DNA of 5,859 nt, taken from the NCBI GenBank assembly GCA_024278285.1, contig JAJRTM010000202.1, positions 1-5,859 of the forward strand, written 5' to 3'. The DNA comes from Planctomycetota bacterium (GTDB lineage: Bacteria > Planctomycetota > Planctomycetia > Planctomycetales > Planctomycetaceae). The notes under the pieces were generated by a model. That model saw only the letters and a list, made by a program, of their open reading frames with translations. It searched no databases and was not told where the DNA came from. Of the stretch, positions 1 through 4,564 are shown one piece after another (positions within the stretch are counted from its first letter, which is position 1; the number at the start of each line of letters is the position of its first letter). The position numbers and the translations under genes were made by a program.

Positions 1-1
1 A

Positions 2-604
2 TTTGCTTTGGATATCAGATCCGATTTAATCCCTGTCCGTCCGGGGGCTCATTATATGATTGGCGGGGTCGTCATTGATGATTCCGGAAAGACGTCTCTA
101 CCTGGATTATGGGCAGCCGGGGAAGTAGTCTCCAGCGGACTTCACGGAGCAAACCGACTCGCATCCAACAGTTTGCTCGAAGGGCTGTACCATGGCAAAG
201 CCGCGGGGAAAGCCGCCTCGTTAGTGGCAGGAAACATTACCGATCATTTTTGTGCGATGCCCTTAAATGTGGAATGGACCGATTCACTCCCGGTGAGCGA
301 ACCTCTCGATTTAACCGACATCCGAAATTCATTGCTCAGTTTAATGTGGCGGCAAGTAGGCATCAGACGGACCGAAACAGAACTGCAAGACGCGTTACGG
401 CAAGTCCGATTCTGGGACCATTACGTTTCTCGTCACGAATTCGACGAAACATCCGGCTGGTCACTACAAAACATGCTCCTGGTCGCCCGCTTAATGCTCG
501 TCTCCGCATTAGAAAGAACCGAATCCCGCGGCGTCCACTTCCGCAGCGATTATCCAGAAACCAATGCGGATTTTGCAGAGCATATTCAGGTGCAACGACT
601 GTAG
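2..604 (+). CDS. nadB: L-aspartate oxidase, C-terminal part (5' end outside window)
   Basis: NadB is the FAD enzyme that oxidises L-aspartate to iminoaspartate, the first step of quinolinate and NAD synthesis in the cytoplasm. The reading frame is open from base 2 (Phe-Ala-Leu-Asp-Ile) and shows about 200 of the usual roughly 530 residues. Seen: the IPVRPGAHYMIGGV stretch, which carries the conserved active-site His of the succinate dehydrogenase/fumarate reductase flavoprotein family; then PGLWAAGEV and GLHGANRLASNSLLEGL, which hold the substrate-binding Arg and FAD contacts; then the C-terminal helical domain (LLSLMWRQVGIRRTETEL) and the typical RGVHFRSDYP ending. The C-terminus looks complete, stopping at TAG. 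The apparent TTG start at base 8 is internal to the gene and is not a real start. No strong hairpin terminator is visible after the stop. Family assignment is very secure. Confidence 0.96.
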   Translation, partial: FALDIRSDLIPVRPGAHYMIGGVVIDDSGKTSLPGLWAAGEVVSSGLHGANRLASNSLLEGLYHGKAAGKAASLVAGNITDHFCAMPLNVEWTDSLPVSEPLDLTDIRNSLLSLMWRQVGIRRTETELQDALRQVRFWDHYVSRHEFDETSGWSLQNMLLVARLMLVSALERTESRGVHFRSDYPETNADFAEHIQVQRL

Positions 605-644
605 GAACAACATCGGGCATAAATTGATATGCAAGATAAGGATA

Positions 645-673
645 TTGAAATGAGGACGGTTCATTAGTACAAT
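645..673 (+). promoter_or_regulatory. Candidate sigma70-type promoter for the 717-1558 gene pair
   Basis: TTGAAA at 645-650 and TACAAT at 668-673 are separated by exactly 17 bp, and each box differs from consensus at one base. Transcription would begin near base 680, giving a leader of about 37 nt before the ATG at 717. It lies in the only non-coding gap (605-716) after nadB, where a separately regulated cassette would need its own promoter. It is a pattern match only, in an organism whose promoter consensus I cannot confirm. Confidence 0.5.
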
Positions 674-705
674 TAATGCGGTGGCGAACAGAAAATATAT
701 TCGAT

Positions 706-709
706 AGGG
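706..709 (+). promoter_or_regulatory. Ribosome binding site for the gene at 717
   Basis: AGGG lies 7 nt before the ATG at 717 and supports that start. A second in-frame ATG at 726 would also give a plausible N-terminus but sits too far from this site. Confidence 0.5.
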
Positions 710-716
710 TGTAGTC

Positions 717-1049
717 ATGAAAACTATGAATTTTAATCGAGATCGGATGGCAGAATTCTATGCAAAGCAGCATATCAAAACCGATCCAGGGACAGTCTTG
801 GTTGTGTATCTCCCTCATGGTGCAGAAGAACGAGAAATACGCCTGTTGGAAGTTAATAGTTTAATGGGAGATCGCAATGACAATGCTTTTTTTCCGATCA
901 GCTTCTGTCTCGACAGGGAAGATAAAGAAAGCACACACACACTTTCCATTTTAGATGTCACACCCGAGCAATGGGAACGAATTGAGTCACTCAAGCTTCA
1001 ACTGCCTGATGGATGGTCTCTTGAGAATGCGAAACGTTATACGCCATGA
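717..1049 (+). CDS. Conserved protein of unknown function, partner of the downstream HEPN-like gene
   Basis: A 110-aa soluble protein with no signal peptide or membrane segment. It begins with MNFNRDRMAEFYAKQHI, continues with a predicted beta-rich middle (TVLVVYLPHGAEEREIRLLEVN) and ends with an LDVTPEQWERIE helix and LPDGWSLENAKRY. I recall similar short proteins preceding HEPN-like genes in other bacteria, but I do not know a named function. It lacks the GSxxxG...D motif of MNT nucleotidyltransferases, the usual partners of small HEPN toxins. Its TGA overlaps the ATG of the next gene (ATGA at 1046-1049), so the two proteins are probably made together. An antitoxin or accessory role is inferred from this order alone. 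The start at 717 is supported by AGGG 7 nt upstream. Confidence 0.8.
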   Translation: MKTMNFNRDRMAEFYAKQHIKTDPGTVLVVYLPHGAEEREIRLLEVNSLMGDRNDNAFFPISFCLDREDKESTHTLSILDVTPEQWERIESLKLQLPDGWSLENAKRYTP

Positions 1050-1558
1050 ATGACTACCAGAAATTGTGGTGGGAGCAAGCAAAATCTGATTTCAGTGTTT
1101 TTGTTTTGTTAAGCAAGCAGCCTGTTTCGCCGTGTCATTTATTGCATTACCTGCAAATGTCAACGGAAAAACTGCTAAAAGCATATCTGTGGAGTTCAGG
1201 TTCATCTTCCCCCAAAAGTCACAAAGGGATTGTCTCGCTTTTAAGACTATGGAATTCGATTCATAAAGAAAAAAAACAACAGCGAATTGCTAAAGTATTT
1301 TCTTCCCTCAAGTACAACAAGTTTCAAAATCGAATTCGTTGGATTATGCCCATTGCTCACGGTCTTGAAAACTTGGCACCTACACTGGCTGATAAAGGGC
1401 CAAATACTGAATACCCTTGGCCTCACGAATCGCCGACCCATGCTCCTGTTAATCATGACTTTGCAGAGTGGAAAATGTTAGAAACTCCTTGCGGACGCGA
1501 CCTGCTGAGAGTCATCAGGATTGGGATAGAAAAACTTCCAGAATATGCCGATTTATAA
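1046..1558 (+). CDS. HEPN-like all-helical protein
   Basis: A 170-aa protein that reads as a HEPN-superfamily four-helix bundle. The first helix carries LWWEQAKSDFSVFVLL (residues 7-22). The second is HLLHYLQMSTEKLLKAYLW (31-49), very like the QQaaEKalKA helix of small HEPN proteins, and SHKGIVSLL (58-66) matches the usual His-containing turn. The RNase signature of HEPN toxins is R-x4-6-H; here R98 and H105 (RWIMPIAH) fit an x6 spacing, but I am not confident these are catalytic. Residues 115-138 (ADKGPNTEYPWPHESP onward) are a Pro-rich loop, followed by a C-terminal helix. It overlaps the upstream gene by ATGA and shows no clear ribosome site, so it is likely translated by coupling. It could be a toxin, or a binding protein that has lost activity. 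The HEPN call is a fold-level judgement. Confidence 0.8.
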   Translation: MNDYQKLWWEQAKSDFSVFVLLSKQPVSPCHLLHYLQMSTEKLLKAYLWSSGSSSPKSHKGIVSLLRLWNSIHKEKKQQRIAKVFSSLKYNKFQNRIRWIMPIAHGLENLAPTLADKGPNTEYPWPHESPTHAPVNHDFAEWKMLETPCGRDLLRVIRIGIEKLPEYADL

Positions 1559-1560
1559 AA

Positions 1561-1593
1561 AGAGAACCAGATGCCACGTTGGCCGGGAATTAA
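1561..1593 (+). repeat. Left copy of 33-bp direct repeat: duplicated SDR start region
   Basis: Matches 2419-2451 at 30 of 33 positions, with mismatches at 1563, 1570 and 1588. The core ATGCCACGTTGGCCGGG (1571-1587) is identical in both copies. The distance between copies is 858 bp, and the enclosed DNA is the zeta/partner module. Similarity stops at 1594. To the left only isolated bases match. Confidence 0.9.
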
Positions 1594-1597
1594 GTAG
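1571..1597 (+). pseudogene. Relic of the SDR 5' end: eight codons MPRWPGIK, then TAG
   Basis: The left repeat copy encodes MPRWPGIK, identical to the first eight residues of the SDR at 2429, then runs into TAG at 1595-1597. It is in the same frame as the zeta-like gene at 1601, separated from it only by that TAG and one codon (GCA). The upstream AAAGAGAACC is a weaker ribosome site than the GGAGAGGG before the intact SDR. It may be dead sequence, or it may act as a short leader peptide that delivers ribosomes to the toxin start. The identity of the eight codons argues against chance. Confidence 0.7.
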
Positions 1598-1600
1598 GCA

Positions 1601-2203
1601 ATGAGAGAATATCCAATCGAACAACCAACCGTTTATATTATTGCCGGACCAAACGGTGCTGGGAAAACGACATTCGCTACGAAGTTTCTTCCTGACTTTG
1701 TTGATTGCAGGGAGTTTTTGAATGCGGATCTCATTGCTGCTGGCCTCTCACCATTTGCTCCTGAATCTCAAAGCATTCATGCTGGGAAGTTGATGTTGTT
1801 GCGAATTAAAGAGTTGAAAGAGAAACGTGTAAACTTTGGTTTTGAAACGACCTTGTCAGGGCGAAGTTATTTCAAATTGCTCCAGGGAATGAAGACTGAT
1901 GGTTATCGTATCGAGTTATTCTTTTTGTGGATTCCAAGCGAGGAAATCGCGGTAAATCGCGTTGCAAACAGAGTTCGGCAAGGTGGGCATCATATACCAG
2001 AACAGGTCATTCGCAGGCGATATCAGTCGGGTATCCTGAACCTTCTCAATCTCTATCACTCTCTTTTAGATTCCTGTTGGCTCTATGACGCCTCGACACT
2101 TCCTCCGATTGTTGCTTCAAGGATTAAAGACGGAAACACAACAATATTCCACAACAATATTCATCGACAGATTGAACAATCAATGAAGGAGCTTATTCGA
2201 TGA
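1601..2203 (+). CDS. Zeta-toxin-like P-loop kinase (COG4185 type)
   Basis: A 200-aa cytoplasmic protein of the zeta-toxin/predicted kinase group. Seen: a beta strand TVYIIA followed by Walker A GPNGAGKTT (residues 16-24); NADLIAAGLSPFAPES (41-56), whose Asp43 sits where zeta toxins place the catalytic base; FGFETTLSGRSY (79-90); a strand ELFFLWIPS; and GGHHIPEQVIRRRY (128-141), an arginine-rich segment typical of the group. Length is normal. Classical zeta toxins phosphorylate UDP-N-acetylglucosamine; whether this branch does so is unknown. The start at ATG 1601 puts the P-loop close to the N-terminus as in relatives, and an in-frame TAG lies just upstream, but no proper ribosome site precedes it. 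A perfect 13-bp tandem repeat lies near its 3' end. It overlaps the 64-aa partner by ATGA. It could instead be a non-toxic kinase. Confidence 0.9.
   Translation: MREYPIEQPTVYIIAGPNGAGKTTFATKFLPDFVDCREFLNADLIAAGLSPFAPESQSIHAGKLMLLRIKELKEKRVNFGFETTLSGRSYFKLLQGMKTDGYRIELFFLWIPSEEIAVNRVANRVRQGGHHIPEQVIRRRYQSGILNLLNLYHSLLDSCWLYDASTLPPIVASRIKDGNTTIFHNNIHRQIEQSMKELIR
2137..2162 (+). repeat. Perfect 13-bp tandem repeat inside the zeta-like gene
   Basis: CACAACAATATTC occurs twice without spacing, at 2137-2149 and 2150-2162, in the codons for residues 179-188. Because 13 is not a multiple of three, gain or loss of a unit shifts the frame. Loss of one unit would replace the last residues with IDRLNNQ and stop at 2184-2186. 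Confidence 0.9.
2186..2191 (+). promoter_or_regulatory. Strong ribosome binding site for the 64-aa partner
   Basis: AAGGAG lies 8 nt before the ATG at 2200, inside the end of the zeta-like gene. The partner thus has a much better initiation site than the kinase itself, as expected if it must be made in excess, although this is not proof of an antitoxin role. Confidence 0.6.
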
Positions 2204-2394
2204 AAATCAAAAAAAATATCGACGAAATGACAGAGACCGAAAAAGTGGAAGCTGCTTTATACGCTGCTTCAGTCGAAGTGATTAAAACAGCTCAAAGAAC
2301 ATGCACGCCAATTATTATCTGGAAAGATGGCGAAGTCGTTAAGATGTCGGTTGAGGAATTTCTCAAGGACCATCCATTTGATGAGTTTCAGTAA
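2200..2394 (+). CDS. Small partner of the zeta-like kinase, putative antitoxin or accessory protein
   Basis: A 64-aa protein with a predicted N-terminal helix (TETEKVEAALYAASVEVIKTAQ, residues 11-32), then a short beta hairpin TPIIIWKDGEVVKMSVEEF (36-54) and an acidic tail. Small proteins with the IxxWxDGxVVxxxxEE pattern are, as I recall, often encoded directly downstream of COG4185-type kinases. I see no DNA-binding motif and no similarity to the classical epsilon antitoxin. It overlaps the kinase by ATGA (2200-2203) and has a strong AAGGAG. Tight coupling supports a joint function; the antitoxin label is an inference. Confidence 0.82.
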   Translation: MKIKKNIDEMTETEKVEAALYAASVEVIKTAQRTCTPIIIWKDGEVVKMSVEEFLKDHPFDEFQ

Positions 2395-2414
2395 ACAATT
2401 ATTTCAATAGTTTT

Positions 2415-2422
2415 GGAGAGGG
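2415..2422 (+). promoter_or_regulatory. Ribosome binding site of the SDR gene
   Basis: GGAGAGGG lies 6 to 13 nt before the ATG at 2429 and fixes the start of the SDR. The right-hand direct repeat begins inside it, so the strongest part (GGAG) is unique to this copy. Confidence 0.6.
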
Positions 2423-2451
2423 AACCAAATGCCACGTTGGCCGGGGATTAA
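2419..2451 (+). repeat. Right copy of 33-bp direct repeat, covering the SDR start
   Basis: Counterpart of 1561-1593 (30 of 33 identical). It spans the end of the SDR ribosome site, the ATG and the first seven codons plus two bases. Similarity ends at 2451, where the SDR continues and the left copy goes to TAG. Confidence 0.9.
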
Positions 2452-3208
2452 ACAATTTGATTTGACGGGGCAAGTTGCCCTCGTCACCGGTGGTTCCAAA
2501 GGATTGGGCGAAACGATGGCTGCGGGGTTGGCTTCTGCGGGAGCTGATTTGATGCTGGTTAGTCGAAATCTGGAAGAAGCAGAAATGGCAGCCAAGACAA
2601 TCGTAGAGGAATACAATCGAAAGGCAATTGCGTTTCAGGCGGATGTCGCTGATGAACAAGCCGTTTCTGAAATGGTAAGTCGCTGTCTGCAAGAGTTCGG
2701 CAAGATTGATGTTCTCATCAACAATGCGGGAATCAATATCCGTGGCTCGATTGATGAACTTTCATACGACGAATTCCGCAAAGTTCAGCAGATCAATGTC
2801 GATGGCATGTGGCTTTGCTCAAAAGCGGTTGTTCCGCACATGAAAAAACAGCGATTCGGACGAATCATCAACATGGCAAGTACCCTCGGTTTAGTCGGAC
2901 TGGCAAATCGCACGCCGTATGCAACCAGCAAAGGGGCAGTTGTGCAGATGACACGAGCATTGGGGCTTGAACTGGCAGAATTCGGAATCAACGTCAACGC
3001 AATATGCCCCGGTCCATTTCTCACCCCGATGAACGAACCGATTGCCGATTCTGATGAAGTGAAAAAGTTCATCGTCGGTGCGGTCGCCCTCAATCGTTGG
3101 GGAAGACTGGAAGAAATTCAGGGAGCAGCCATCTTCCTCGCCAGCAACGCCTCCAGCTATCTCACCGGCAGCATGCTAACCGTAGACGGCGGCTGGACTG
3201 CACGGTAA
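2429..3208 (+). CDS. Classical SDR-family NAD(P)-dependent oxidoreductase
   Basis: A complete 259-aa classical short-chain dehydrogenase, of usual length. Seen: cofactor motif TGGSKGLG (residues 20-27); Asp72 of the ADV element; NNAG (98-101); the catalytic tetrad Asn123, Ser151, Tyr164 and Lys168 (YATSK); CPGPF after the fifth strand (193-197); and the C-terminal YLTGSMLTVDGGW. Arg46 at the end of the second strand suggests a preference for NADP(H). The overall pattern resembles gluconate 5-dehydrogenase and 3-oxoacyl-ACP reductase (FabG)-like enzymes, but the substrate cannot be read from sequence, so no symbol is given. The start is supported by GGAGAGGG. It begins 34 bp after the zeta partner and may be read through from that module. 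Its first eight codons are duplicated at 1571, implying that the module now separates it from its original upstream region. Confidence 0.95.
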   Translation: MPRWPGIKQFDLTGQVALVTGGSKGLGETMAAGLASAGADLMLVSRNLEEAEMAAKTIVEEYNRKAIAFQADVADEQAVSEMVSRCLQEFGKIDVLINNAGINIRGSIDELSYDEFRKVQQINVDGMWLCSKAVVPHMKKQRFGRIINMASTLGLVGLANRTPYATSKGAVVQMTRALGLELAEFGINVNAICPGPFLTPMNEPIADSDEVKKFIVGAVALNRWGRLEEIQGAAIFLASNASSYLTGSMLTVDGGWTAR

Positions 3209-3220
3209 TGGCAATCTTTC

Positions 3221-4459
3221 TCAGTCACAATTCATCTCATTGTCACTTGACAGTGAAGAGACTTTGAAGTCATCTCCATATATTTCTTTGTATGTTGTAT
3301 GAAATTTTTCGTGGTTACGAAACTCTTTGAAAAGAGGCCATATATCATAGGCTACACGTTTGACGTTCTCTCCCTTGGGGCCAATTTCCTGCATTATTTC
3401 GCATGCTTCTGAAAAATCTTCATTTAGTACAGCCAATGCCAGCTTAAATTGTATCCCGCAATCCGACCAATCTTCCTTTTTGAGATAGTTTTCACTCCCT
3501 TTGATTTCACCAAATTTAGAAGCAATGGCAAGGTTGATTACAAACATACGTCGATTAAGCTCAGAGCTATATGTTTTTAATGTTCTGGTTGCAAATAACA
3601 ATAAAGTGTGTGCCAAATCATACCGTTCAATCTGCAATAGTTCGTAGCAAACACAATTCAATTCTTCATCAGCCTTTTTCCTTTCATCGGGGGCGTGTTT
3701 ACGCCATACAACATGAGCAAGTTTAACACCTATTTCAAATAAACATTTATATGAAGTAGAAAAATAATCAGCATTTAAATGGAGACGGTCGCCTATGGCG
3801 ACATTTCCAATGTCAACGCCATGTTCTCGACAGACATCTAAATATTGCTGTGACACGATACCATCAGAATGAACAAAAAGATTCCGCCGTTGAGTTACTT
3901 CAATAAAATTGGGCCACGAGTCAAGGTCTTTGCGAAGTGGCATTTCAAATTTATTTTCAAGCCACTTGAAGTGATCAGCATGACTATTACGTAGAAATGC
4001 CTCGATCTCTTTTTCAATAATGTGTTCACGAGCGCGAGATACTGAATCGAATTGGACTAAGTCTGAAAAAGTCAGCTCCTTTTGAGAAGAATTAATAAGT
4101 TCCGGTTTCATTAAAAAAATGCTTCGTAGTAAATTCCCTAGAAAGGCATCAAAAGTACTTACCATTGCAACATGAAGCGCACGCGGCATTTGGCGAATTG
4201 CACTATGAGCGAGATTGTTTTTGCGCCTTAAACTACGGAATTTCTTGACTGCATCAAATGGAATTGATATAGACTCCGAGTCGTCGTTTGAGTCTATAAT
4301 CGGTTCAATTAATACCTTTAATTCTTCGTTTAGATTTTGTGATAGCGTTTGAATCAAAGGACATGCAATTTCCTCAGCACTCTTCACGCCTTCGAGGTCA
4401 TGAATAAATATTGAGACAACATCTGATATAGTTTGAGTCTTCTCTGATTGTTGATTCAT
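3221..4459 (-). CDS. HEPN-domain protein, putative RNase, unknown family
   Basis: A 412-aa protein with no signal peptide or membrane span. Residues about 70-210 look like a HEPN domain: LHVAMVSTFDAFLGNLLRSIF (95-115) supplies one core helix, and FIEVTQRRNLFVHSDGIVSQQYL (185-207) holds Arg192-Asn193-xxx-His197, the R(N)xxxH signature of HEPN ribonucleases. Residues 230-412 are predicted helical and resemble TPR-like packing (YELLQIERYDLAHTLLLFA; FKLALAVLNEDFSEACEIM), possibly a sensor or binding region. HEPN proteins of this size are often linked to antiviral or abortive-infection systems; that role here is inferred. The gene is visibly AT-richer than its neighbours (22 G/C in 3601-3660 against 30 in the SDR at 3001-3060), suggesting acquisition. 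It converges on the SDR with 12 bp between stops. No good ribosome site precedes ATG 4459. Confidence 0.85.
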   Translation of the reverse strand: MNQQSEKTQTISDVVSIFIHDLEGVKSAEEIACPLIQTLSQNLNEELKVLIEPIIDSNDDSESISIPFDAVKKFRSLRRKNNLAHSAIRQMPRALHVAMVSTFDAFLGNLLRSIFLMKPELINSSQKELTFSDLVQFDSVSRAREHIIEKEIEAFLRNSHADHFKWLENKFEMPLRKDLDSWPNFIEVTQRRNLFVHSDGIVSQQYLDVCREHGVDIGNVAIGDRLHLNADYFSTSYKCLFEIGVKLAHVVWRKHAPDERKKADEELNCVCYELLQIERYDLAHTLLLFATRTLKTYSSELNRRMFVINLAIASKFGEIKGSENYLKKEDWSDCGIQFKLALAVLNEDFSEACEIMQEIGPKGENVKRVAYDIWPLFKEFRNHEKFHTTYKEIYGDDFKVSSLSSDNEMNCD

Positions 4460-4485
4460 TTGTTTTTCACAGTAGGCAAATAAAT

Positions 4486-4491
4486 ATTATA
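4486..4491 (-). promoter_or_regulatory. Candidate -10 box for the large HEPN gene
   Basis: On the minus strand a perfect TATAAT lies here, 26 bp before the ATG at 4459, in the 105-bp gap after the epimerase. No convincing -35 box is found at 16-18 bp, so this is weak support for a separate promoter; read-through from the epimerase gene is the alternative. Confidence 0.3.
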
Positions 4492-4538
4492 AGTGTTGCA
4501 GGAATTGGGAATAAAACAGCTTCCCTCGATTGTAGCCA

Positions 4539-4558
4539 TTGTAACTCGAGTTTTACAA
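4539..4558. repeat. Short inverted repeat in the epimerase-HEPN gap
   Basis: TTGTAA (4539-4544) and TTACAA (4553-4558) form a dyad around CTCGAGTT, whose core AACTCGAGTT is itself a perfect palindrome. It lies 6 bp past the epimerase stop and about 80 bp before the HEPN start. It has no T-run, so it is a poor intrinsic terminator; an operator is possible, as is chance. Confidence 0.3.
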
Positions 4559-4564
4559 GTTATT

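Noticed and set aside
624..652. TTGATA at 624-629 as a -35 box.
   Set aside because: No acceptable -10 box at 16-18 bp; the pair at 645/668 is far better.
109..818. Long open frames overlapping nadB and the 717 gene on both strands.
   Set aside because: They are Arg-, Cys- or His-rich shadow translations of nadB and the neighbouring gap; nadB is unmistakable in its own frame.
1594..2418. The zeta module as an integron cassette or IS element.
   Set aside because: No attC-like long imperfect palindrome, no terminal inverted repeats and no transposase are present; only the direct repeat is visible.
2399..3093. Antisense open frames over the SDR gene.
   Set aside because: Shadows of a clear SDR with every catalytic motif intact.
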